Source: Blasia pusilla (lineage: Eukaryota; Marchantiophyta; Marchantiopsida; Blasiales). From it: 64,000 nt of DNA. Shown piece after piece: positions 33,686 through 43,328 of this stretch. Position 1 is the first letter of the stretch. Each line of letters begins with the position of its first letter. Made by a program: the position numbers and the translations under genes. The notes under the pieces are model-generated. The model had not been told where the DNA came from and searched no databases. It was given only the letters and a program-made list of their open reading frames with translations. Location: positions 33,046,001-33,110,000 of the forward strand of contig CM114272.1 in the NCBI GenBank assembly GCA_050084515.1, written 5' to 3'.

Positions 33686-33928
33686 ATGGTATGGAAGGAC
33701 CATGTGCGTAATTGTGCACCATGTCACCTTCCTAACATTGATAGTACAGTGGATCCGAGCTTAGCAGTAGTTCCTGCAGGCTTGCGTTGTATGTTGTGTG
33801 ATTCTGCCCGTGGTGCGGCCACGATGCTAGTCTGGGATGGTTGTTCGAGAGGTTGGCATATGGCATATCTTACGCCACCTCTCACTAGGGTTCCTCGGGG
33901 ACGATGGATGTGTCCCAGATGTACATAG
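33686..33928 (+). pseudogene. PHD finger at the integrase C-terminus (copy A)
   Basis: An 80-codon open frame carries RNCAPCHLPNI and then a PHD-type pattern: CMLC (35, 38), DGC (53), GWHM (His 58) and WMCPRC (76, 79). Two ligand positions are changed, Trp at 50 and Tyr at 61, where the copy at 48585 has Cys. The frame is separated from the integrase by a 5-base expansion of a TATGG repeat around 33676-33695; copy B lacks it and is in frame there. PHD fingers typically bind the H3 N-terminal tail, so this would be a targeting or reader module. The family assignment is strong even though this copy is damaged. Confidence 0.85.
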
Positions 33929-34117
33929 AGGAGATACTATGTAGGTTTTGATCCCAAGTTTTTTCTCTGACATGGATGACAGGAAGGCGACTAACGATGG
34001 GGCCACATGAGCACCCGGCCTTCTTGCTCTTAGCGTCCGAGAGATGTATGTCATGGTAGGTAGGGATAGATGGCTATCTGGAGTTAGAGGGACCTAACCA
34101 CCAACTAAGGGGTCGAT

Positions 34118-34878
34118 TGGAGATATTTTGATACTTCTTGTCTCCTTGTTTGGATTCCATGAGTTAGCATGAGATCGTGCGTATTTGTGTGTGTGTGTGT
34201 GTTCGATGATAGCGATGTATGTTGTGTAGCGATGTGCATGCGCACGACAACAATCACGTCCTTTAGGATAGATCGGTGAGATCTAGTAGAGCGCCTTCAA
34301 GAGTAGTGGAGGACAGGCCTAGGAGGTCGAGGAAGACCTGCTGAGGCCCCGGGAAACCTAAGAGAGCAGGTTTCCCCTTAGTTTTGGCTCATTTGGAGCC
34401 ATATTGAGAAATTTACCATTTTGAGTATATGATCAAATTTCTATTTTTGGTAAGTGGCCCTTGACCTCCTACATCAGGTCAAGAGCCAAATAGGTAACTT
34501 GGGAGAATAGGTTATCATGGAGAGAGCTTGGAGAGGGGAGGGGTATATATATCCCAATGAGAGAGAGCTTGAGAGCTCATTCTCTTTTGTTGAACCTCTT
34601 GGCATGAGGCGGCGGAGCTATGGTCCCTTGCCTTGTGAGTGTAACTCAAGCCTCTCATTAGGAGAATGGGTTTGGTTTGACATGAGAGAGAGTGCACACC
34701 TTTGAGAGCTATGGTGTGAGATTGTGTAGAGAGAGATTGGATCTTATTTTATTGGAGATATTTTGGTACTTCTTGTCTCGTTGTTTGGATGCCATGAGTT
34801 AGCATGGGATCGTGCGTGTTTGTGTGTGTGTTCTGTGATAGCGATGTATGTTGTATAGCGATGTGTATGTGCACGACA
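34118..34878 (+). repeat. 3' LTR of copy A
   Basis: 761 bp, TGGAGATATTTTGATAC to GTGCACGACA (TG...CA). A ~140-bp segment opens the LTR (34118-34255) and a near-copy closes it (about 34738-34878), around a body starting AATCACGTCCTTTAGGATAG. Directly after it the integrase of copy B resumes, which marks the right border of the copy A insertion. Confidence 0.8.
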
Positions 34879-36263
34879 TCTCTCTTCACCGTCTGCCTTA
34901 CCCACTCCGCTAGTCCATCCGTCTCAGGATGATCTCACGAAGTAGTGCGGTGGTCGATCAGCGCCTAATCACACAAGGCCTGAAACCCCCGCGAACTCTA
35001 TACCCTGGCTTGTTAACACCTCAACCGGTGCACCGTAATGACTCAACACTCGATCTAGGAAGGCATACGCTACTCCCTCACTTACTTTGTTAGGAAATGC
35101 AACCAACTCCATCCACTTTGAGAAGTCCTCGACCATCACCAACAGATAACGACTATGGCGCTCCGTCTAAGGCAAAGGTCATGCAAAATCCAAACTCCAT
35201 CCATAATCTAAACCTCTGATCGGAAGTGGATGCAATTGTGGAGTCAGAGCATTGAACGATGCTCGGACTCTATCACACATCATCCATCTGGAAACAAACA
35301 GTTGAATGTCAATATGCATGCCTCGCCACCAATACTAAATTTGGAGCAAGTTGTACGTCTGCTTCATTCCAAAATGACCCAACTCCTCGAAGGCATGACG
35401 CACCAAACGTGCTCTATGCAAAGGATGAGGCACTTCACGCACTCAACCATCCTCCCACACTCGCAAACATATTTCCCCTCCCACCAAAACCGTCTGGCTC
35501 GCTGTAGGATCCGATCCCGCTCTCTAGCACTCACTATGCTCGCGACGCTATCACTATGTATGTACTCCAAGAGCACTCCATTGTCGTAAACGTCTCGACC
35601 ACCTATCGTCTCCTCACGGGCCTATGGATCTAAGGACTCTCCATCAGACCTCGCCATAGAAGTCTCAGCAATCTGGCTATCTATAGCCAACGAGCTCCAA
35701 TCGCATCTTCCTGACTCGGGCATGGGTTACGGCTCAAACCATCTGCATCCTGGTTGAGCATCCCAAGTCTATGCACCACCTGGAAGTCATACTCCTGCAA
35801 CAAAAGATCCCATCTCGCAAGCTTCCCTATAAGCTTGTCGGACTCGATCAACCACCTAAGTGGATGATGATCACTAATAATGGTAAAGGGATTTCCGAAT
35901 AGATGACATCTAAAATGTGCGACAGCCCACACTACAGCCAAGCACTCGTCCTCATACAAGCTATTTTTTGCCTCTGCAGTGTTGCTCGAGCGACTAGCGT
36001 AAGCCACCACGAACTCTCTACTACATCGTCATGCTAGGTGAGCACGGCTCCAAGCCATAACATGCTCCAATCGATATGCAATTGGAAAGGACACCCCCTA
36101 ATCAATCTCCTTAAGATGGCCGCGGACGTCAATCTTTCCTTGAGTGTATGAAATGCTCTCTCCTACTCATCCCCTCAATGCCATTCCTGATCCACCTTGG
36201 TAAGCAAGGTCAGCGGCTTTGCAAATGAGCTAAAACCCTTAATGCACCATCGATAGAAGTTCG
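34879..36263 (-). pseudogene. Integrase and RNase H part of copy B
   Basis: On the minus strand, 35681-36010 is an RNase H frame (VAYASRSSN, ECLAVVWAVAHFRCHLFG, IISDHHPLRWLIESD, VVHRLGMLNQDADGLSRNP). 35364-35576 corresponds to the linker before the integrase zinc finger, and 34879-35230 to the integrase core. Many stops occur. The block is cut on the left by copy A and on the right by the copia insertion at 36264. Confidence 0.85.
36259..36263. repeat. Left target-site duplication of the copia insertion (GTTCG)
   Basis: GTTCG here and GTTAG at 41256-41260 flank the copia LTRs. Copy A shows the undisturbed gypsy sequence with a single copy of this word, so it is a 5-bp duplication with one later change. 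Confidence 0.8.
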
Positions 36264-36683
36264 TGTTGGATTCTCAACATCCACTTCTCTAAACACTATT
36301 AATTTGATCGGCCCCCTTGTATGAGGAGAAGCCTAGATTGATGGTTCCGACTTAGACGTCGGAGGAGTCATAGTAATATGACGTAGGTGGTTTTAAGAGT
36401 AGCGTTACTAGGTTTATCTAACTCTATATTGCATCGGGAGCGAGACACCCTGATGCAACATTTTTCTATTAATAGAAACAAAGAAAAATAGGTAAAAACC
36501 CTAGTTTTCCCGAGTAGTCAAATAGTCGGGAGCCGCAGCGGTAGCGCTTTCTCATATGTCGAGTTATCTCCATGTTCAGGTTCCATCGAAGCTCTTCTGT
36601 GACCGCACGGACGGACTAGGCCACTTTGTATCTCTAAGTTTTGTAAATATTTCAGTGATTTCGTCACTTTCTGTTTTCTCACA
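36264..36683 (+). repeat. 5' LTR of the copia element
   Basis: 420 bp, TGTTGGATTCTCAACATCC to TTCTGTTTTCTCACA. It starts directly after the target duplication and ends directly before the primer-binding site. Confidence 0.95.
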
Positions 36684-36695
36684 TGGTATCAGAGT
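36684..36695 (+). promoter_or_regulatory. Primer-binding site of the copia element
   Basis: TGGTATCAGAGT immediately follows the 5' LTR. This is the standard plant copia site complementary to the 3' end of initiator tRNA-Met, where minus-strand cDNA synthesis starts. Confidence 0.9.
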
Positions 36696-36755
36696 TGTAG
36701 GTTTTCCAATATTTTGTATCTAGCAATCTAGTGTGTTTGCACAAAATCTTGAGAG

Positions 36756-37560
36756 ATGGCTACTTCTTCGTCAGTTTGTGCTCGCCCTCCTCCGCTAGGT
36801 GAAGGGAAGTTAGATGGGTCTTACTATACGTTGTGGAAGTTCAAAATGAAAACTGTCCTCAAATCATTTGAGATTTGGGAAACGGCCATAGGGATTGATT
36901 CAAATCCACAAGCTAGTTTGAGTTCTGCATGTTCATCTTCATCTGGGGATATTGACCATGTTGTATTGTTGGCATGGAGACGCAAAAACGCTGATGCTCT
37001 ATATGCGATTGTCACAAATATAACTGATTATGTTAAGACTCTCATTAAACATACAACCACTACTGCTGAGGCGTGGAACATTTTGAAGAATCAGTATGAA
37101 ACGAGGAATGAAACTCGGATTCAGAATCTAGAGAACCAGCTTACGTTCGAGAAATTTTCAGAAGGAGAAAGCACGGAGGAATATTTGACAAGGATCAAGA
37201 ATCTTCAAGATCAGATGGCGTCCGTAGGAATTTCAAAGTCTAGCAAAGATTTGGCACGTCGATGCATAAGGATTTTGCCTCCAAGGTATGACAGTTTGGT
37301 CACTACAATGAATACTCAAGTAAGACCCACGCCGCTTTCTTTTGAACAATTAAGTGCAATGTTGGTAGAAGAGGAAATGTGCTTCAAAGCAGAGAGGGAA
37401 GTGATGCAGCATTTAGTGCCAATGTATAGAGAGGTAGTAATCAGGATTACACTTCAAATATGAAGAAGAAATTCCCAATAAAAGCCTTCAAATGCTTTTA
37501 TTGTGGTAAGCTAGGTCATCTTATCAAAGATTGTAGAAAGAGGAGTCAAGATGAGAAGAA
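36756..37560 (+). pseudogene. copia gag
   Basis: The frame 36756-37463 (235 codons) opens MATSSSVCARPPPLGEGKLD. It has the usual copia gag features: a YYTLWKFKMKTVLKS segment, a central AWNILKNQYETRNETR block and an EYLTRIKNLQDQM block. A shift near 37430-37460 moves the end into the next frame, where the zinc knuckle CFYCGKLGHLIKDC lies (about 37493-37534). Gag makes the virus-like particle. Confidence 0.9.
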
Positions 37561-37921
37561 CGGTTGTTTAAGACCTAAGAAGGAGTTTGGAAATTCTATA
37601 GAACTAAGAGAACATGAAGTAAATTCTATAGAACTAAGAGAACATGAAGTAGATGCTTGGGTAGCAGTAGAAGAGTTTTACACACAGGCAAAATATTCCA
37701 CTAAGTCAAAGAGTGAAGATGCATGGGTGCTCGGCAGTGGAGCATCTAGGCATATGACCAATCATAAGGATTGGTATAGCTCCTTATAGTCTCTACAAGA
37801 GCCCATCATTGTTATTGTTGGGAATAATGCAAAGTGCCCTGTAGAAGGGAAAGGCACAATTTCTTTAGTCTCACAAAAAGGAGATGAAAATAAGTTAACA
37901 GATGTACTGTACGTACCAAAA
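37561..37921 (+). pseudogene. copia protease region
   Basis: The open frame continues from the zinc knuckle to 37789. The protease box reads WVLGSGASRHMT, with Gly in place of the catalytic Asp of the usual D-S-G-A-S. A TAG at 37787 then stops the frame. An exact 30-bp tandem duplication (37591-37620, 37621-37650) adds ten residues in frame just upstream. The copy would have no active protease. Confidence 0.8.
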
Positions 37922-38737
37922 TTGAAGCGAAATTTGATTTTAGTGGCAGTATTATGTGATTGTGACCTAGAAGTTCGTTTCAAGAAAACTGGAGTAGTCA
38001 TTGAGGATGCCAATGGGAAAGTAGTGGATGAAGGTATACGACGTGGAAATATCTACGAGTTGTATGCTTTCACGACAAGTGTAGGTACAGATCTTAGTAG
38101 CAGTAAGTTGTGGCATGAAAGATTTGGTCACCTTAGCTTTCCCTTACTAAGTCAGATGCAGAAATCTGGCATGGTTGCTGATTTACCAACAATTTTTGGA
38201 GTGTCAGATACTTGTGAAGCTTGTATGATGGGCAAGCAACACCGACAACCATTTCCACAAGAGTCCAACAATAGAGCAAAGGCTCCTCTAGAGTTGATAC
38301 ATGCTGAACTATGTGGTGAAATGAGAATAGTGCCATTAGTTGGTTCTTCCTACTTATTTTTAGTTTTCGACGATTATAGTAGGAAGATGTGGGTGTATTT
38401 TCTTCGTGATAAGGTAAGTGCTATTGGAAAATTTAAAGTATGGCAAAAGCTTGTTGAGAATGAGAGAGGAAAGAAGGTACAAAAGCTTTGCACCGATCGA
38501 GGAGGAGAAATCTTATCAACAGAATTCAAAAAATATTTGGGGGAGCATGGAATCAAGCGACAGTTAACCACGGCACATACACCACAACAAAATGGAGTTG
38601 TTGAGCGTCGAAACCGTACAGTGGTGGAGATGGCAAGATGTATGATGAAAGCAAAAGGTTTGACAGAAGGATTTTGGGCTGAAGTTGTTAATACTGTCAT
38701 ATACATTCTAAATAGAAGTGCTACCAAGTTAGTGTAA
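37922..38737 (+). pseudogene. copia integrase
   Basis: 271-codon open frame. The zinc-binding part is WHERFGHL with CEACMMGKQ. The core carries FDDYSRKMWVYF, LCTDRGGEIL (second Asp) and HTPQQNGVVERRNRT (Glu). At the first catalytic position the motif is HAELCGEM, where copia integrases usually have Asp followed by a small residue, so an Asp-to-Glu change is likely. A TAA at 38735 precedes GMTPHQSYSDKIPSVQHFRTF, the conserved continuation. Confidence 0.9.
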
Positions 38738-40805
38738 GGCATGACTCCTCATCAATCATACTCAGATAAGATACCATCAGTCCAACATTTCAGGACTTTT
38801 GGTAGTGAGTGTTTTGTACATATTCCTGAAGCATCTAGGACCAAGCTGGAGTCTAAGAGTAGGAAGTGCATCTTTATGGGATAGAGTGATGAGTCTAAAG
38901 CTTATCGCCTTTTCTGTCCTGAGGAAAATAAGATGCTTGTGAGTCGTGATGTGGTGTTCTAGGAACAGCCTCGTCAAGTGGCGGATATCTGTGGTCCGTC
39001 CACATTATCATCAAACGAAGAGACAACCCACCAGAGCACATCACCAATATTTACACCAGATCATCAAGAAGAAGAATTTGGTGATGATTACAAAGAGCAA
39101 GCTGCTCTTCCACTATGGTTGTCATACCCTAAGTGGATAAAGCAGCTCTTGGATGGTAAGGATCCACCAGCAACTGATGAAGTTGTTACACATCCAAGCA
39201 GATCCAAGAGACTAGAGAAGCATAATAGAGCTTCCGCACATCTTGTCAACATGGCCTTGATGACAAAGGTCTTGAAGGTGGAAGAGCCATCATGCTTGAA
39301 TGAGGCCCTTGCTCATCCTCAATGGAGAGAGGCCATGCAGATGGAGATGGACGCTATTTAGAGAAATGAAACTTGGACTTTGGTTGAAAAGCCAAAGGAC
39401 AAGAAGATAATACGCACCAAGTGGGTGTACAAGACCAAGTACAAGTCGGACGGTATATTGGATAAATTCAAATCAAGGTTGGTAGCACAAGGATGCTCAC
39501 AAATCAAAGGTTTTAACTACTATGAGACTTTTGCTCCTACTGCAAGGATGACAACCATTCAAATTGTTGTAGCCGTTGCAGGAACAAGACGTTTGCCTGT
39601 ATACCAATACGATGTGAAGTATGTCTTTCTGAACGGGAGTCTCAAGGAGGAGATATATGTTTCTCAACCACCAAGTTTTGAGACACCCAATCAGAAGAGA
39701 AAGTTTGTTTACTTTATCGAACATTGTATGGATTGAAGCAAGCCCGAAGGATATGGTATCTACGAATAGATACATTCTTTCGATAGAAGGGTCTCATCAA
39801 GAGTCCGTCAGAAGCAAATTTGTATGTGTTTTGCGAAGATGGGATGTATATGTTGATAGTCCTGTATGTGGATGATCTTATCATCACATGAGACCATAAT
39901 AAGAAAATAGAGGAAATGAAGGGAGTGTTGAAATCTGAGTTTGAAATGTCAGATTCAGGTCTTCTGCACTACTTTATAGGGTTGGAAATTTGGCAACAGT
40001 CAGATTCTATTTTTCTCTCTCAACAGAAGTATGCTAGAGAAATCTTGTAGGCATTCGGGATGACCGAGTGTAAGGCAGTGGTCTCGCCAATGGAGGTAGA
40101 GTTGTAACTCTCGATGGAGGATGTTTCACCATTGGTAGATGAAAAGTTGTACAGATAGCTTGTAGGCAGTTTGATATTTTTGTGTAACACTAGACAAGAC
40201 ATTAGCTTCGTTGTGGGAGTGTTGAGTAGGTTCTCAACTAAGCCTCGTGAGAACCATTGGAAGGCAGGGATGCGTGTGTTGAAGTTTATCAAAGGCACTA
40301 TAGAGTACGGCATCACCTATGGAGCAGGGACGGAAATGACAGGTTTTTGTGACTCAGATTGGGCAGGAGATTCATATTCTCGAAGATCAGTTTCGGGTTA
40401 ATGCTTTTGGTAGGATTAGGTGTGGTGTCATGGGTCAATAAGAAGCAACCTACAATGGCTCTTTCTTCTACCGAAGCAGAGTACAAGGCGACTGGTTATG
40501 CTTCTTGTGAAACAATATGGTTGAGATGGATATTGGAGGACATAGGAGAAACACCAAAAAATGCTACTGTAATGTGGTGTGACAATCAGAGTTGCATTGC
40601 CATAGCACATAATCTTGTGTTTCATGCTCGTACGAAGCACATAGAGATCCAATATCACTTTGTTTGTGAATTGATTGAGAGAGGGGTTTTGAAGTTAGTC
40701 TATTGTCCAACAAAGGATAATCGTGCAGACATCTTCACGAAAGCTTTGAGCGGAGATCAGCTTCACCGACATCTGAAGGGTCTTGGCATAGCTCCAAGAC
40801 AGTAG
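38738..40805 (+). pseudogene. copia reverse transcriptase and RNase H
   Basis: Pieces in order: EALAHPQWREAMQMEMDAI (about 39295-39358), KWVYKTKYKSDG, RLVAQGCSQIKGFNYYETFA, and YQYDVKYVFLNG (motif A, Asp kept). The catalytic YVDD follows at 39865-39876, then DISFVVGVLSRFS, then RNase H as FCDSDWAGD, QPTMALSSTEAEYKA and HIEIQYHFVCELIERG, to the natural stop at 40803-40805. At least eight stops and one shift near 39730 break the frame. Domain order RT after integrase confirms the copia class. Confidence 0.93.
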
Positions 40806-40825
40806 TCCACATGAGAGTGGATATT

Positions 40826-40834
40826 GAGGGGGGG
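40826..40834 (+). promoter_or_regulatory. Polypurine tract of the copia element
   Basis: GAGGGGGGG directly precedes the 3' LTR, the place where plus-strand cDNA synthesis is primed. Confidence 0.85.
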
Positions 40835-41255
40835 TGTTGGATTCTCAACATCCACTTCTCTAAGCACCATTAATCTGATCGGTCCCCTTCTATGAGGAGA
40901 AACCTAGATTGATGGTTCAGACTTAGACGTCGAAGGAGTCATAGTAATATGACATAGGTGGTTTTAGGAGTAGCGTTACTAGGTTTATCTAACCCTATAT
41001 TGCATCAAGGTGCAGGGCACCTTGATGCAAATTTGTTCTATTAATAGAAATGAAGAAAAATAGGTAAAAACCCTAGTTTTCTCGAGTAGTCAAATAGTCG
41101 AGAGCCGTAGCGGTAGCGTATTCTCGTATGTCGAGTTATCTCCATGTTCAGGTTCCATCGAAGCTCTTCTGTGTGCGCACGGACGGACTAGGCCACTTTG
41201 TATCTCTAAGTTTTGTAAAGATTTCAGTGATTTTGTCACTTTCTGTTTTCTAACA
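40835..41255 (+). repeat. 3' LTR of the copia element
   Basis: 421 bp, TGTTGGATTCTCAACATCC to TTCTGTTTTCTAACA. Aligns end to end with 36264-36683. Confidence 0.95.
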
Positions 41256-41260
41256 GTTAG
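41256..41260. repeat. Right target-site duplication of the copia insertion (GTTAG)
   Basis: Pairs with GTTCG at 36259-36263 with one mismatch. Gypsy copy B sequence resumes immediately after it. Confidence 0.8.
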
Positions 41261-41835
41261 CCAATCCCATGAATGCACGAACTTGACTCACATCTATATG
41301 GTGTGGAATGCGTGAAATAGCTTCCGTCTAATTGCCATGCACATCCTTCTTGGTGGGCATGGTAGTCGTAGATGCATACTCTCCATGCGACATCTCCACT
41401 AGTCCTAGCTCCTACTCTGAATCAGAGCCCTCTCCATATCATTGTACTTGTAGGGTGGTCAAAAGATCGGCGTGTCACTTGACAACTCATTGCAGATTCC
41501 TGGACCCTTGTGCGTACCCAAATCATGCATACAAAATGCAAAACAGCTCCTATAACTCTTAAGGAACTGGTGTATATGGCGCCGCTCAACTTACGGCCCA
41601 TATCTGGCTCCCAAGAATCCATCGTGGCTACGGTAGGACTCTCTGGCGCGGATGTCGGTGGTTCCTATGGTGCAACCCCGTCTCGGACAATAGAACTCTC
41701 ATTTCCACGTGTAGTACGCGGAACCACGCTCAATGTTGTGGCTATCATCTCATGGCGTACCTGCAAAATATCCCAAGAAGTCCAAGGGTGTGTCTCCCGA
41801 TCACCCATGGTGTGTCGATCTCCTTGGGTCTCCCC
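41256..41835 (-). pseudogene. RT remnant of copy B with its catalytic core deleted
   Basis: On the minus strand the RT N-terminal part is recognisable (WEPDMGRKLSG near 41600 matches WERDMGPKLTG of copy A). It continues to a PTKKDVHGN block and then, near 41328, jumps to the segment equivalent to about 31693 of copy A (ISRIPHHIDVSQVRAFMGLAN). About 510 bp holding the RT palm, including the YIDD box, are missing. This copy could not reverse-transcribe. Confidence 0.8.
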
Positions 41836-42860
41836 TCAAGCCATTGCCTCAACCGTCTCGGTAGGCATGGGACTCACCAACGCACTAGCTATGATCTGTC
41901 GCATCCTCAAACGATGTTGTTGAGCTACTCCTAAGCTGAAAATCCATGTCAAGTAGTTCAAGTCCATTGCCTGACCCAAGATATGACGTCGTGATGCCTC
42001 CGATAGTGACGGTAGTGCCGTCACTCCTATGGGGAATCCCATCGCTCGCTCTCGCTCATCGGCGTTTGGCTCTATTAACCTCTGTACTAGGTCAGCTCAA
42101 ACCAAGCCAGGTCCGACCTCCTTAAATGCATGGGAAGTGGGAAAACTCACCAATGTGGGAAAGGCTACCCGTTGCTTGCCAATTCTATTGACCACAGTCA
42201 ATGGCGGTCGATCATCTAGCCTCATTGCCTCTGATCGACGGCCCGGATCCGATATAGAATCCACCAACAAATTGGAGGGGCGCTCCACTCTCGTATGTGC
42301 CCTACGCAAAATCTCATGTGGTACCAAGTTGGTCCACCAAAGACGCGGGCAATGTGCTCGTGAACCCACACTCGCCGCATCCAACAAAATTGCCAGACTG
42401 ATCCATGCGCGTACTTGGTATGCACTTGTCACCACACGGGATCTCGAATCGTCCAAAATCGGTACATTCTCCATAATAAATGCTTGAGTATGAAACTAAT
42501 GCTCTTGCAAGTTTCGCAAGATCCACATCATCTCCCAAAACAACATGGACCGAGAGTTAACTAATCCACTACCCCGTCCAACACTAGATTGGCCCTAACA
42601 TGGCCAACCAGCAATGACCAAGTCTATGGTTCCTACCCGCTCCAAGTCCTACGCCCAACAATGAAATATCCCTCGGCAGGAATAAAGGACGCAGACAACT
42701 AGTCGGGAAAATGGAGGCGTAACTACGCCATATTGTGAAGTGATGCTCACCTTGCAACATCATCAATCTCCACATACATATACTGTTGCACGCGCACTCT
42801 AGCGTGTAAAATAGTAGCTAACCCAATGCAGATCCCTCCAAAGAGATCCAACATCCAAAT
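41836..42860 (-). pseudogene. C5 cytosine DNA methyltransferase inside gypsy copy B
   Basis: The second copy of the DRM/DNMT3-type methyltransferase, on the opposite strand. Minus-strand motifs are MLDLFGGICIGLATIL (motif I, near 42800-42850), DLVIAGWPC (motif IV) with the Cys codon at 42598-42600, MENVPIL (motif VI, 42474 downward), and AHCPRLWWTNLV near 42330-42360. Then come RPPLTVVNRIGK, ERERAMGFPIGV (42040-42060) and HILGQAMDLNYLTWIFSLGV (about 41930-41990). The stop after the catalytic Cys (TAG at 42595-42597) is a Gln codon in copy A. Conversely, Arg codons here are TGA in copy A at 30417 and 29890. Breaks differ between copies, so both decayed from an intact ancestor that had this domain between protease and RT. 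Confidence 0.87.
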
Positions 42861-43328
42861 ACCCTTCTCAAGGATGCACCACACAATCAGGGTAATGTCC
42901 AAAGGGGTCATAGCAGCACTCCAACTACCAGGGATTCTTCTTATCCGTCATAATCTAGTACAAACGTCTTGCTCCACGCCGTTTGCACATGCTCACTGGT
43001 TAAGCGTTGAAGCTCCTCAGTCGAGCCCTAAAGCGACACCTCTCTTCCACGGATTGATGCGGCTACCATAATACTCCTCTCCTTAGAAATTTCAGGAACG
43101 GGAGTAGCCTCTGCATGGATATGTCCCTCAATCAAATCACTAGGCCAAGTGATGACACTGCTAAATGCTGCTAAGGTCGCTATCTCTCCTCGTCGTCCCT
43201 CGATCACTACATATGTGAATCAAAGAGGTAATGAGCTAAGGCGCCCATCACCTAACTGCCATCTTGGTCTGTAGGATGATTACTCCTCCCAGTAATCCAA
43301 GGAAAACCCCATCGAGTATAACATTGCA
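42861..43328 (-). pseudogene. Protease-to-DNMT spacer and protease end of copy B
   Basis: The minus strand aligns with copy A from about 29130 to 29590. The segment at 43215-43325 corresponds to the GAVLYPIGFSLDYWEE codons. The alignment ends abruptly at 43328. The plus-strand gag-leader fragment starts on the next base. Confidence 0.7.

Larger units (their letters stand above)
26086..34878 (+). mobile_element. Ty3/gypsy retrotransposon encoding a DNA methyltransferase and a PHD finger (copy A)
   Basis: The most complete copy of the family: leader, gag, linker, protease, DNMT, RT, RNase H, integrase, PHD, 3' LTR. It sits inside the integrase of the minus-strand copy B. The 5' LTR is missing; about 10 bp of the target also appear lost at the left junction, so a deletion probably removed the 5' end. 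Coding frames are interrupted by stops and frameshifts, so it cannot be autonomous as read. Domain order and the presence of the same extra domains in other copies show that the DNMT and PHD belong to the element family. Confidence 0.9.
36264..41255 (+). mobile_element. Complete but degenerate Ty1/copia retrotransposon
   Basis: The 4,992-bp element has both LTRs (36264-36683 and 40835-41255), a tRNA-Met-type primer site, gag-protease-integrase-RT-RNase H in copia order, a polypurine tract and a 5-bp target duplication. It sits in the RT/RNase H region of gypsy copy B. The LTRs differ at roughly 30 positions by eye (about 7-8%), so it is not recent. The single polyprotein is broken by several stops and shifts. 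Confidence 0.95.
24395..43328 (-). mobile_element. Interrupted minus-strand copy of the DNMT/PHD gypsy family (copy B)
   Basis: Reassembled from three blocks on the minus strand: 24395-26085, 34879-36263 and 41256-43328. The first block holds the LTR, PHD and integrase C-terminal part and stops at the position equivalent to about 33204 of copy A. The second resumes at the position equivalent to about 33197, so they are two halves of one element split by copy A. The third resumes exactly where the copia target duplication ends. Protease, methyltransferase, RT N-terminal part, RNase H, integrase and PHD can all be traced. The 5' LTR and gag are missing, and the element stops at 43328 against a plus-strand fragment. 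Confidence 0.8.
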
